The notes under the pieces were generated by a model that was not told the DNA's origin, ran no database searches, and saw nothing but the letters and a program-made list of their open reading frames with translations. 64,000 nt of DNA, taken from the NCBI RefSeq assembly GCF_000430845.1, contig NZ_AUMU01000002.1, positions 1 to 64,000 on the forward strand, read 5' to 3'. This document shows positions 42,798 to 51,699 of the stretch, in pieces (position 1 is the stretch's first letter; each line of letters starts with the position of its first letter). The DNA comes from Chryseobacterium gregarium DSM 19109 (lineage in GTDB: Bacteria > Bacteroidota > Bacteroidia > Flavobacteriales > Weeksellaceae). Made by a program: the position numbers and the translations under genes.

Positions 42798-43814
42798 ATG
42801 GAGAAGAAAAACAATAACCCGTTAAAATCAATTCTTACAATAGTAATTTCGCTTGCTTTTGCAGGCTTTTTTTTATGGCTGGCCCTAAAGGATTTTGACT
42901 ACGCATCTTTTCATAAATCCATATCCAGGGCAAATTACTGGTGGGTACTGCTGGCTGCATGTTTCGGGATATCGGCCTACTGGTTCAGGGCCATCCGCTG
43001 GAACCTGATGCTGGAGCCGATGGGGCATCATATTTCCAACTCCAACTCACTGTGGTCCATATCTTTCGGATATTTAATGAACCTTACCATTCCCAGAAGC
43101 GGGGAAGTGGCCAGGGCAACGGCCTTGTACGGAGTTGAGAAAGTTCCTGTTGACCGGTCTTTCGGGACCATTATTCTGGAGAGGGTCGTGGATTTAATGT
43201 GTATGATCATTTTCTTGGGACTGACGATTATCTTTAAAGGTGAAGTCATTTATTCTTTTTATAAAAATTCAGGAATCGATTTTAATCCTAATAAAATCCT
43301 TATCATTCTTTTAATTTTAACCGCAGGGGCTGTTTTATTTTTCCTGTTTAAGAAAAAGTTAGCCAGAGTACCGGTTCTGGATAAAGTGATTAGTTTTATT
43401 GATGGAATTCTTCAGGGCCTGACCTCCATATTTAAATTGAAACAGAAAGGTAAATTCATAGTATATACAGCGGGAATCTGGATTTCCTATTACTTTGCCG
43501 CCTATCTGGTATGTTTTGCCCTGCCTGAAACTTCAGGATTTACGTTTGATGACGGCTTCCTTATTCTTGTTGTCGGAACCCTGGGCATGATCGTTCCGGC
43601 CAGCGGCGGGATCGGAGCTTTTAACCTGGCCATGAAATACGGCTTTATGGCCCTGTTTATTTCTATGGGAAAAAGCGGTGAACTGGGAGGCGAGATAGGC
43701 CTGACCTATTCGTTCATTTCTTTGCCGCTGCAGATTATTATCATGCTTACGATGGGGCTGATTTCTATTCCTATGCTGGCGAAAGCAAGAAACCGAAAGA
43801 TGGCGGAAAAATAA
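42798..43814 (+). CDS. Flippase-like multi-pass membrane protein (LPG synthase membrane domain family, UPF0104)
   Basis: A 338-residue protein with about eight hydrophobic helices, of the family formed by the membrane half of lysylphosphatidylglycerol synthases (MprF) without the synthase half. Conserved stretches are AYWFRAIRWNLML, GYLMNLTIPRSGEVARATALY, GTIILERVVDLMCMI and TLGMIVPASGGIGAFN. Related proteins are thought to move lipids or glycolipid intermediates across the membrane; the cargo is unknown. It is translated right behind panD, with a terminator at 43849. Confidence 0.87.
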   Translation: MEKKNNNPLKSILTIVISLAFAGFFLWLALKDFDYASFHKSISRANYWWVLLAACFGISAYWFRAIRWNLMLEPMGHHISNSNSLWSISFGYLMNLTIPRSGEVARATALYGVEKVPVDRSFGTIILERVVDLMCMIIFLGLTIIFKGEVIYSFYKNSGIDFNPNKILIILLILTAGAVLFFLFKKKLARVPVLDKVISFIDGILQGLTSIFKLKQKGKFIVYTAGIWISYYFAAYLVCFALPETSGFTFDDGFLILVVGTLGMIVPASGGIGAFNLAMKYGFMALFISMGKSGELGGEIGLTYSFISLPLQIIIMLTMGLISIPMLAKARNRKMAEK

Positions 43815-43848
43815 ATTTATACAAATATTTTTAATCTCTCAGTATAAC

Positions 43849-43874
43849 ATCCGGCCGTGAGGCCGGATTTTTTT
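43849..43874 (+). terminator. Terminator of the panD operon
   Basis: Arms ATCCGGCC and GGCCGGAT with a four-base loop and a T run. Confidence 0.88.
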
Positions 43875-44024
43875 ATGGACAGAATACATCCCGTACCGGA
43901 TCGGTAACTCCCGGTAGTCTTCATGATTGATTTACCGTTTACATCATTATTCGTTATAAAATATGTTGGAAAATTTCTAAAACAGCCATAACTTAGAGGA
44001 AGCAATACAATACAGAACATTATT

Positions 44025-44600
44025 ATGGCAATTAATTTACAGAAAGGACAAAGAATAGAAATCGGATTTTCAAAAATGACCATTGGTCTCGGCTGGGATC
44101 CGAATGAAGGAAGAGGATATGATTTTGACCTTGATGCTTCCGCAATTATGATTGATGGAGACCGCAAGCTGGTGAGTGAAGATTACTTTGTTTTTTACAA
44201 TAATTTACATTCTCCCGATGGAGCACTTACCCATACCGGTGATGATCCGAGCGGAAAAAACAGCGATGGTGACGATGATGAAGCCATTATTGTTGATCTT
44301 GATAAAGTGGACGAGAAGGTGGTTGAAATCCTTTTTGTAGTAACCATCGAAGATTTCGAAAGAAGAAAACAGAATTTCGGGCAGGTAAGAAATTCATACA
44401 TCAGAATTATCGATAATATCAGTCATCAGGAAATTGCGAAATATGAGCTGGATGAGGATTTTTCTATTGAAACAGGCGTAGAATTCGGAAGGTTGTATAA
44501 AAAGAACGGAAGCTGGAAATTTGAAGCTTCCGGAATCGGTTACCGTGCAGACCTGTCTTTCTTTCTTGAAAAATATTATAAAGGTCAAATTATTAAATAA
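44025..44600 (+). CDS. TerD family protein 1
   Basis: A 191-residue TerD-domain protein, cytoplasmic, of the tellurite-resistance and stress group that binds calcium. The signature GLGWDPNEGRGYDFDLDASAIM and the later acidic SPDGALTHTGDDPSGKNSDGDDDEAI, with many aspartates, match the calcium sites of TerD. It starts with MAINLQKGQ as does the next gene, so they arose by tandem duplication. It is followed by the second terD after five bases. No terA, terB, terC or terZ genes are near. Confidence 0.88.
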   Translation: MAINLQKGQRIEIGFSKMTIGLGWDPNEGRGYDFDLDASAIMIDGDRKLVSEDYFVFYNNLHSPDGALTHTGDDPSGKNSDGDDDEAIIVDLDKVDEKVVEILFVVTIEDFERRKQNFGQVRNSYIRIIDNISHQEIAKYELDEDFSIETGVEFGRLYKKNGSWKFEASGIGYRADLSFFLEKYYKGQIIK

Positions 44601-44605
44601 ATCCT

Positions 44606-45277
44606 ATGGCAATCAATTTACAAAAAGGGCAGACCATTAACCTCCGTAAAAATGAGCGTGGAGACAATGTCTATGATCTTTCGAGCGTAACCATCGGTTT
44701 GGGATGGGATGTCCGCAGACAGGGAGGTTTCTGGAACAGGATACTTAACGGAAACAATGATCCTGAATATGACCTGGATGCCATTGCCTTCCTTCTGGAT
44801 AAGAACGGAAAAGTAGCCAATATGGGGAAAACGGTGCCTTCAGCTTCCGGCATGGACCTGGTGCTGTATCAGAGTGATGTTGTCTATTTCAATTCGATGC
44901 GGCATCCCAGCGGGAAAATATGGCTGACCGGCGACAATAGAACCGGTGCAGGGGATGGTGACGATGAGCAGATTATTGTGAAATTAGACCAGTTGGATGA
45001 ACGCTATCAGAAAATTGTTTTTGTCGTGTCAATTTATAAGGGGAATATAAACAGGCAGCATTTCGGGATGATTGAAAATGCCTTTATCCGAGCAGTGGAT
45101 GCGGGAGGGAGGGAAATTACAAAGTTCAGCCTTTCCGGGGATGTCGGTTTGAACGGGATGTGCTCGATGGTTTTTGCGGAAGTATACCGTCACAACGGCG
45201 ACTGGAAATTCCGTGCCATCGGCGAACCTTATCAGACGGATAATTTTATCGATGTTTTAGCACCCTATACATATTAG
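44606..45277 (+). CDS. TerD family protein 2
   Basis: A 223-residue TerD-domain protein starting MAINLQKGQTINLRKNERGDN. The signature is VTIGLGWDVRR, then an insertion (QGGFWNRILNGNND) before DPEYDLDAIAFLLD, and RTGAGDGDDEQIIV in place of the aspartate-rich loop. It is longer than its neighbour by the insertion and differs clearly, so the duplication is not recent. Co-transcribed with the first terD and convergent with the unknown gene at 45296. Confidence 0.88.
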   Translation: MAINLQKGQTINLRKNERGDNVYDLSSVTIGLGWDVRRQGGFWNRILNGNNDPEYDLDAIAFLLDKNGKVANMGKTVPSASGMDLVLYQSDVVYFNSMRHPSGKIWLTGDNRTGAGDGDDEQIIVKLDQLDERYQKIVFVVSIYKGNINRQHFGMIENAFIRAVDAGGREITKFSLSGDVGLNGMCSMVFAEVYRHNGDWKFRAIGEPYQTDNFIDVLAPYTY

Positions 45278-45295
45278 GTGAAAGCCGCAGGCCAT

Positions 45296-45919
45296 CTATT
45301 TACTGCTGTAAAGCTCAATGATAGGTCCTTTATAGAATCTGGTACAGTCAAATAAATCCTTGAAATCCTCATAAGTGTCTTTAGAAATAGGCGGTTCTGA
45401 ATTCTTTGCATGGTATTCATTTTCTGCCAATGAATATATTTTTGCATGCTGGGATTTCAGAGCGTCAAACAGATAATCTCCGTTGGTTGTTTTATTCATT
45501 AAACTGGTAAAGAATATTCCGTAAATAAGAAACTGGTTGAAATTTTCCGAATCGGTAATCCGGCTGATCTTTACGGGTGCATGTTTTTCATAGTCTGACA
45601 TGATCTGCCGTATATTTTCAATAGGCACAGAAGAGGTAATTTCATAAAATAGGTCAATGCCATGTACAAAAAGCTGGGTTTTTATTTCCTCAGGATCTGA
45701 AGCATATTGGGTATTGAACCAACTGAAAATACACAGAAGCTCCTCTTTTGAAAGGGTTTGGATATCTTCCTGAACTTTTTTCCGGATAAGTTCCAGGCTG
45801 GTCTTTTTATCTTCCTCAAGAAATTCCAGTACCTGATCCTCTTCACGGCAGAGCTTGTTATACAAATTGATCTTTGCGGCAACAGGATTAATTTTTATGA
45901 AATAAAGCTTTTCTGCCAT
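45296..45919 (-). CDS. Uncharacterised protein next to the terD pair
   Basis: I do not recognise this 207-residue protein. It appears all-helical and acidic with no membrane segment; the first third is rich in Glu and Lys (EFLEEDKKTSLELIRKKVQ), and the middle contains YGIFFTSLMNKTTNGDYLF. It lies tail to tail with terD 2 across 18 bases. Its position suggests but does not prove a role with the TerD proteins. Confidence 0.6.
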   Translation of the reverse strand: MAEKLYFIKINPVAAKINLYNKLCREEDQVLEFLEEDKKTSLELIRKKVQEDIQTLSKEELLCIFSWFNTQYASDPEEIKTQLFVHGIDLFYEITSSVPIENIRQIMSDYEKHAPVKISRITDSENFNQFLIYGIFFTSLMNKTTNGDYLFDALKSQHAKIYSLAENEYHAKNSEPPISKDTYEDFKDLFDCTRFYKGPIIELYSSK

Positions 45920-46168
45920 AATATGATGTGAACGATTCGGTTTTGGTATTGTCCCTACTAAGGTAACGAAAAATTCAACATAAAAGTGATATAATTATTT
46001 TATATGTAATTTTTTAATGAATTAACAGGCAAAAACCAATTTATACCATGAACATCAAAGGAATACCATTACTTCATTCTTGCATTCATAATCCTTTTCT
46101 GGATTGCATTTGATCTAATATTTAATTTTTCTATTACCGATGATCCGGTAGTGGCTTTCAAGTACTAT

Positions 46169-46552
46169 TTACTGCGACTGCGGATCGAAGTAGGCTTTAA
46201 AAGTCAGAGGGTCTTCTGTTTTGCCTTCGGATGTTTCGAGGTATTCATGGTATTCTTCCGGGTGCTTTTCCATATAGACCATCACGATGGACAGGTTGAT
46301 CAACAGGTTTTTGTCTTCTGAGCCCAGGCTTAATGCGGTCTTTAAATATTTCAGGGCCGTTTCATTTTCTCCCATATCCGAATAAATCGCCCCGATATTG
46401 ATTAAAGCTGCCGTATTCTGAGGCTCGATAAGCAGAATTTCATCCAGTTCCTTAATCAAAAGATCATTGATCGCATCCCAGTGATCTTCATTGTCCCACC
46501 TTTTGGCCTGGAGTTTTTTTACGTTTTCTAATCGTTTCGTAATGGTATTCAT
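46169..46552 (-). CDS. Small tetratricopeptide-repeat protein
   Basis: A 127-residue protein with at least two TPR units, the clearest being NTAALINIGAIYSDMGENETALKYLKTALSLG followed by DKNLLINLSIVMVYME. It begins MNTITKRLENVKKLQAKRW and ends with a short tail (KAYFDPQSQ). TPR units bind peptides or proteins; the partner is unknown. Single gene on the minus strand. Confidence 0.78.
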   Translation of the reverse strand: MNTITKRLENVKKLQAKRWDNEDHWDAINDLLIKELDEILLIEPQNTAALINIGAIYSDMGENETALKYLKTALSLGSEDKNLLINLSIVMVYMEKHPEEYHEYLETSEGKTEDPLTFKAYFDPQSQ

Positions 46553-46798
46553 TGTTTAAAATTAAAAAATTGATTCTGCAATTTACAATTTAATTAAGGA
46601 GTGATAGTGCCAGGATCGGATTCAGCTGCTTTCCGATTACAATGATTAACTGTTATCGATACTGAAGAAATTAAGTTCTCTGCCGGTTTTTTTAAGGTGA
46701 TAGGATTGCTTTGACGGGTGGTGATAGAAACGTTTTAATATCCTTAAAATAAAAGATCAGCCTGATACCTGATTATTTCCCTACCATGGTTATTTCTC

Positions 46799-47530
46799 TC
46801 ATTGTTTTTGTTTTTTATCTCGATTTTTTACTAGTGAAAATAATACAATGGCCGATACTAACCCTAACATAGCTAAGATCATCATGGCGAAGCTTGTTAT
46901 GAAATTGTAAAATAAAGAGCCCTGAAAGTAAAACAGATCCGTAGACAGGAACAGTTTGCTTTTCTCCTGGTTTCCCGGATGGTAGAAAACGACAAAATCT
47001 TTCTTTTCGATTTTCTCTGAAACCGATTGGGAAAACTCATTAACAAGCTCATCACGTTTCTGGCTGTTCCAGAATGGGTAATATTTTTTTAAAGCTTCGG
47101 ATTCTGTTTTCGTGTATAATGTCCTGCCCGGTTGATAGGCGTAATACACATCAGTATAGGAATTTCCCATCCGTTTGTAACCGCTGTCCCAGGAAGGTAG
47201 TGCTTTTATTTCTTTGGCATCAATCGTTTTCCAGTTCCAGTGGGATATTTTGAATTCCTGAATGCTGAGAAAAGGAGAAAGAGACATCATGGTAATAAGC
47301 ACCAGATAAACGGCACTTAGAATTATTGAAAAATCTCTGATTACATAACGAAATCCGGTTTTCAAATATCTTAAACCCTTAAAATTCACAGCAACGGTTA
47401 TAAAAAAAGCATATAAAAAATAGGATACAGGGTTTTCTATAAATACACAAAAGACCACCAAAGCAGCAATACATATAAATCCTAAAAACGTAAAAAAAGT
47501 ATCTGTGAAATTTTTAAATTTTTTAATCAT
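46799..47530 (-). CDS. Uncharacterised membrane protein
   Basis: A 243-residue protein I do not recognise. It has two hydrophobic segments near the N-terminus, a third near residue 70 and a fourth near the C-terminus (FITSFAMMILAMLGLVSAIVLF). A domain of about 115 residues between the third and fourth segments (ISHWNWKTIDAKEIKALPSW, DVYYAYQPGRTLY) would face one side of the membrane. It is followed upstream on the same strand by another membrane protein gene 25 bases away, with which it forms an operon. Confidence 0.6.
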   Translation of the reverse strand: MIKKFKNFTDTFFTFLGFICIAALVVFCVFIENPVSYFLYAFFITVAVNFKGLRYLKTGFRYVIRDFSIILSAVYLVLITMMSLSPFLSIQEFKISHWNWKTIDAKEIKALPSWDSGYKRMGNSYTDVYYAYQPGRTLYTKTESEALKKYYPFWNSQKRDELVNEFSQSVSEKIEKKDFVVFYHPGNQEKSKLFLSTDLFYFQGSLFYNFITSFAMMILAMLGLVSAIVLFSLVKNRDKKQKQ

Positions 47531-47555
47531 ATTATTGATGCTTTAAACATACAAA

Positions 47556-48113
47556 TTACATACTCCAGACACTCCATTTGGATTGGATTACGGAAGGATT
47601 CACTTCTTTTAATTTATGATAAAAGGTGAGGAAATTCTTGTTCCAGATAGAATAATTATGGGCAAAATTGAAAACCACTTCTTCCCCCTGATCATTGATC
47701 TTAACCTGCCAAATCCTGCTGTTATTGATCTGATAAGCCGTTTTGCTGAGTTCCTTAATGTCTTTTAAACTGAACTTTGCGGTCTGGTTATTCTTATTGA
47801 CGGCATAAAAATACTCCTGGTCAAAATAAAAGTCATCTGCAGAAACCACTTTTTTTTCAAGACCCAATAAAAACGGCCTTCCTGAAATCTTCTGTAAGCC
47901 TTCGGAACTTAAATGGCTGTACTTTACATTTTGGTTTAAAGGCAGTGGTACATAGTATTTTTTGTAAATTTCACGAAGAATCACAAGTCCTAAAAGGGGG
48001 CCTGAAACGGCAATGACAATAAAATAAATGTCACCGGCCTGCGACAGGGTCAGGGTAACAATCGTAATGAACAGAGCATACAGCAATACGAATAAAATAA
48101 TTCTTTTTACCAT
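47556..48113 (-). CDS. Uncharacterised membrane protein with possible PH-like domain
   Basis: A 185-residue protein with two hydrophobic helices at the N-terminus (IILFVLLYALFITIVTLTL and IYFIVIAVSGPLLGLVIL) and a soluble part of about 110 residues with alternating beta strands (DFYFDQEYFYAVNKNNQTAK, SRIWQVKINDQGEEVVFNF) and a final helix. This two-helix plus beta-sandwich layout is like bacterial PH-domain membrane proteins, but the match is only by eye. It is the first gene of a two-gene unit with 46799-47530. Confidence 0.6.
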   Translation of the reverse strand: MVKRIILFVLLYALFITIVTLTLSQAGDIYFIVIAVSGPLLGLVILREIYKKYYVPLPLNQNVKYSHLSSEGLQKISGRPFLLGLEKKVVSADDFYFDQEYFYAVNKNNQTAKFSLKDIKELSKTAYQINNSRIWQVKINDQGEEVVFNFAHNYSIWNKNFLTFYHKLKEVNPSVIQSKWSVWSM

Positions 48114-48190
48114 TTTATAAATTTATAATTAATCATCAGATTCTTAATACAAAAAATACCCCATCCATCGCATTAAATTAATAAATATCA

Positions 48191-48219
48191 AAAAAAGCTT
48201 CTGAAACCTCAGAAGCTTT
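48191..48219 (-). terminator. Terminator of the M3 peptidase gene
   Basis: Arms AAAGCTTCTGA and TCAGAAGCTTT with a four-base loop; on the minus strand a T run follows. Six bases behind the stop. Confidence 0.85.
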
Positions 48220-48224
48220 ATAAT

Positions 48225-50282
48225 TTATCCGAATGCCCTTTTCAGCAGGCTCTCCACTTTCGGTTCGCTTCCCCTGAAGTTCTTATATAATTCCATCGGG
48301 TCTTTTGTACCGCCGGAAGAAAGCAAAGTTTTAAATTTTGAAGCAATCTCAGGATTGAAAATGCTGTTTTCCCTGAAATACTGGAAGGCATCGGCATCCA
48401 GAACTTCCGCCCATTTGTAAGAATAGTATCCGGCAGCGTATCCGCCCTGGAAAATATGCGAAAAGCTCGGGCTCATCGCCGTTTCGGGATTGGCCGGATA
48501 TAATTGCGTTGCTTGGGTATAATCATCTTCAAATTCCTTTACGCTTTTACCTTCCAGTTCTTCAGCTTTCGTGTGGTAATTCATATCCAGCAGTCCGAAA
48601 CCAATCTGTCTCATCGTCTGGTACCCTTCCATAAAGTTTTTAGACTGGGCAATTTTTTCAATTTTATCATCCGGTAAAATTTCACCGGTCTTATAATGTC
48701 GGGCAAATGTTTTCAGAAATTCCGGTTCGTAACAGAAGTTTTCCAGGAATTGGGAAGGCAGTTCCACAAAATCCCATTTCACGGAAGTCCCGGAAAGGTT
48801 GGGGTATTGTGTGTCTGCCAGCATGCCGTGAAGGGCGTGGCCGAATTCATGGAATAAAGTCGTCACTTCCTGAAACGTCAGTAAGCTCGGCGTATCTTTG
48901 GTCGGTTTGCTGAAATTGCAGACGATAGAAATATGCGGACGGGAATTTTCACCTGACCTTGTATACTGGCTTTTATAGCTCGTCATCCATGCTCCCGCTC
49001 TTTTGCCTTTTCTCGGGAAATAATCTACATACAGTAAAGCCTTGAATATTTTTTCAGGATGTTCGCTTTCGTCTTCCGTTTTCCCGTTTCCATCCTCAAA
49101 AACCTCATATACTTTCACATCCTCATGGTATTTCGGGATATCATTTCTTTCTTCAAAAGTCAATCCGAATAAGGTTTTTGCCAACCCGAACACCGCATCC
49201 TGAACCTGGTTCAAAGGGAAATACGGTTTCAGTTCTTCATCATTCAGGTCATATTTGGCTTTCCGGAGTTTTTCTGCATAGAAGGCATGGTCGTACGCCT
49301 GCATATCATCAATTCCGTCATTTTTTGCCAGAGATTTCAGTTCTTCGATTTCTTTTTCAGCATAAGGCTTTGCTTTTACCAGCAGCTCATTTAAAAAGTC
49401 GATCACTTTTGTCGGGGATTTGGCCATTCTTTCTTCCAAAACATAATCCGCATAATTTTTATACCCTAATAATTCTGCTTTCTGCTGTTTTAGCCGGAGC
49501 AGTTCTTTGATGAGGTTCTGGTTGTCAAACTCGCCGCCGTCAAAAGATTTTCTGCCGTTGGCCAGGGCCAGCTCCTTTCTCAGTTCGCGGTTTTCCGCAT
49601 AGGTCATAAAAGGGATATAGCTCGGATACTGCAGGGTCACCACCCAGCCTTCCAGGTTTCTTTCCTTAGCGTCTTCGGCGTACTGCTCAAGTATGGCATC
49701 GGGAATTCCTGCCAGATCTTCTTTATGGGTGATATGCTTAAAATAATTATTGGTCGAGGCTAGTACATTCTGTCCGAACTGAAGAGACTTTAAAGATAAA
49801 TCCATGCTGATTTTCTTTAGTTTTTCTTTGTCTTCTTCATTTAATAACGCGCCGCTCCTCACAAAACCTTTATAGGTCTCATTTAAAAGCATCTGTTGCT
49901 CTTCGTTCAGGTCATATTGATCTTTTTGGTCATAGACTTTTTTGATTTTATTAAAAAGGGCTTCGTTCTGAGAGATTTTCGAAGAATATTCCGTTAGGAT
50001 CGGAGAAACTTCCTGAGCAATCTGCTGAAGTTCATCGCTGGTTTCTGCAGAATTCAGATTGAAAAAGATATTGGATGCCCGGTCCAGCTGCTCTCCCGAA
50101 TAGGCCAATGCTTCGATTACATTTTCAAAAGCAGGTTCTGCAGGATTGCTGACAATGGCATCGATTTCTTCCTCCGATTTCCGGATCAGTTCCTGAAAAG
50201 CCGGAAGATAATCTTCATTGTTGACGGAAGTAAACGGTGCTGAATGATATGGTGTGGTAAAGGGTTGCGTTAAAATATTCAT
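48225..50282 (-). CDS. M3 family zinc metallopeptidase (oligopeptidase A/Dcp type)
   Basis: A 685-residue thimet-oligopeptidase-like enzyme. The zinc motif HEFGHALHG is in the C-terminal third, preceded by TPSLLTFQEVTTLF, and the third zinc ligand lies in the following WDFVELPSQFLENF (Glu). The long helical N-terminal half forms the channel of the family. There is no signal peptide, so it works in the cytoplasm on short peptides, like PrlC. The start at 50282 (MNILTQPFTTPYHSAPF) gives the usual N-terminus. Confidence 0.93.
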   Translation of the reverse strand: MNILTQPFTTPYHSAPFTSVNNEDYLPAFQELIRKSEEEIDAIVSNPAEPAFENVIEALAYSGEQLDRASNIFFNLNSAETSDELQQIAQEVSPILTEYSSKISQNEALFNKIKKVYDQKDQYDLNEEQQMLLNETYKGFVRSGALLNEEDKEKLKKISMDLSLKSLQFGQNVLASTNNYFKHITHKEDLAGIPDAILEQYAEDAKERNLEGWVVTLQYPSYIPFMTYAENRELRKELALANGRKSFDGGEFDNQNLIKELLRLKQQKAELLGYKNYADYVLEERMAKSPTKVIDFLNELLVKAKPYAEKEIEELKSLAKNDGIDDMQAYDHAFYAEKLRKAKYDLNDEELKPYFPLNQVQDAVFGLAKTLFGLTFEERNDIPKYHEDVKVYEVFEDGNGKTEDESEHPEKIFKALLYVDYFPRKGKRAGAWMTSYKSQYTRSGENSRPHISIVCNFSKPTKDTPSLLTFQEVTTLFHEFGHALHGMLADTQYPNLSGTSVKWDFVELPSQFLENFCYEPEFLKTFARHYKTGEILPDDKIEKIAQSKNFMEGYQTMRQIGFGLLDMNYHTKAEELEGKSVKEFEDDYTQATQLYPANPETAMSPSFSHIFQGGYAAGYYSYKWAEVLDADAFQYFRENSIFNPEIASKFKTLLSSGGTKDPMELYKNFRGSEPKVESLLKRAFG

Positions 50283-50497
50283 TTTTTTCAGGTTTTAATA
50301 ATTGTAAATGTAATAAATCAAGATGATCCGACCGTTCAATGGCTCAAAAATAATGCCCCGGCACAAACATGTGACAAAATGATGGATCCTGATAAATCTT
50401 GTCATAGGAAAAGCAAAGGGGAGATCCAAATGATTAATTTTGGCGGTAAGCGGTAAAATTCTCTAAAGCAAAGTGTTAACGTAAAAACAATTAAACG

Positions 50498-51031
50498 ATG
50501 AAAACAATATTCAAAATCCTTGGTGTCATTATCCTTTTAATGATTGGGTATGCTGTAGTAGCCATACTGGCCTTCAGTAAAGACTATCATTATGAAAAAT
50601 CGGTGGTTCTGAATGCCTCCAAAGAAAAAATATGGCCGCACCTAAGCTCGATGAAAGCTTTTAATCGATGGAATCCGTGGATGAAATTGGATGCGGCCAT
50701 GAAAATTACCTATACCGGAAATTCCGGGGAAGCAGGGGATAAGTATTGCTGGGACAGTAAAAATGACGATGCCGGAGCGGGATGCCAGGAAATCAAGGAA
50801 TTGATTTTATATCAGAAGCAAAAAACAGAAATGACCTTTATAAAACCTTTTGAAGGCGAAGCCGCTTCTGAAATTATCTTGTCTCCTCAGGGAAATGCTA
50901 CGAAAGTAACCTGGACTATGGATACGGAACAGGATGCCATGATCAAAATAATGAGGCCCGTTATGGATTACCAGATGGGAAAATCTTATGAAGAAGGCCT
51001 GGACAATCTGAAAGCATTGGTTGAGAAATAA
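50498..51031 (+). CDS. SRPBCC-family protein with N-terminal membrane helix
   Basis: A 177-residue protein: one hydrophobic helix (ILGVIILLMIGYAVVAILAF), then an SRPBCC (polyketide cyclase-like) helix-grip domain with YHYEKSVVLNASKEKIWPHLSSMKAFNRWNPWMKLD and the late GNATKVTWTMD strand. Such domains bind small hydrophobic ligands in a cavity; here the domain is probably anchored at the membrane. The ligand is unknown. Single gene. Confidence 0.8.
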   Translation: MKTIFKILGVIILLMIGYAVVAILAFSKDYHYEKSVVLNASKEKIWPHLSSMKAFNRWNPWMKLDAAMKITYTGNSGEAGDKYCWDSKNDDAGAGCQEIKELILYQKQKTEMTFIKPFEGEAASEIILSPQGNATKVTWTMDTEQDAMIKIMRPVMDYQMGKSYEEGLDNLKALVEK

Positions 51032-51174
51032 ATAAAATATTTTACCGGTTCCGTTATAATTTTTTCGTGGATGCTCTTTAAAAGAGAAAGATTTTTAAAA
51101 TATGACCGCTGTTTTTTAAAAAGCAAAAGTATAGATTATTTAAAAAATATTATCTTTATATAAAGAATAGATTC

Positions 51175-51624
51175 ATGGAGAAGATCATATTTGAAAAAAA
51201 TAATATAAGAAATTATGTAAAAACCGCCATCGCTGAAAAAATTCAGAAACTTAAAAATTTTATGGAATTTACCCTGGAAGCGAGCCGCGATATTAAAAAG
51301 ACTCCGAAATACGACAGCATGCGGGAGGAAATGCAGGAAGAAATTTACCAGATGCAGCGGCAGCTGGCAGCCTTGAATGATCTGAAGAGGAATATGGCGA
51401 AAGTATTAAACGGTTCCACTGAAAGGGTTCAGCTGGGATCTCTGGTGATCACCAACAAAGCGCGCTTTTATATTTCGGTTTCTTTGGGGGAATTCTTTTT
51501 TGAAGGCGACCGCTTTTACGCCATTTCCCCCGAAAGCCCGATGGCAAAAAAAATGATGGGCATGAAATCCGGCGACGAGTTTACCCTCAATAACATTTAC
51601 CAGAAAATCGTAGAGGTTTTATAA
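51175..51624 (+). CDS. GreA/GreB-like RNA polymerase secondary-channel factor, altered tip
   Basis: A 149-residue protein with an N-terminal coiled coil and a C-terminal GreA/GreB FKBP-like domain (VQLGSLVITNKARFYIS, AISPESPMAKKMMGMKSGDEF). The coiled-coil tip reads SRDIKKTPKYDSMREE and lines up with GreA's GDLKENAEYHAAREE: D39 matches the catalytic D41, but K42 stands where E44 is. GreA uses both acids to place the magnesium for RNA cleavage, so this factor may bind the channel without cutting, as Gfh1 or Rnk-like proteins do. A terminator follows. Confidence 0.78.
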   Translation: MEKIIFEKNNIRNYVKTAIAEKIQKLKNFMEFTLEASRDIKKTPKYDSMREEMQEEIYQMQRQLAALNDLKRNMAKVLNGSTERVQLGSLVITNKARFYISVSLGEFFFEGDRFYAISPESPMAKKMMGMKSGDEFTLNNIYQKIVEVL

Positions 51625-51635
51625 TTTCTGATCAC

Positions 51636-51665
51636 AAACTCCAAATTAAATTTGGAGTTTTATTT
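51636..51665 (+). terminator. Terminator after the GreA-like gene
   Basis: Arms AAACTCCAAATT and AATTTGGAGTTT followed by T. Confidence 0.78.
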
Positions 51666-51699
51666 TTATTCAGTACCTTGCAATGCAAAATACTTACTT

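Noticed and set aside
44025..45277. A full tellurite-resistance or phage-defence ter operon
   Set aside because: Only two TerD-domain genes are present; the other ter genes are missing.
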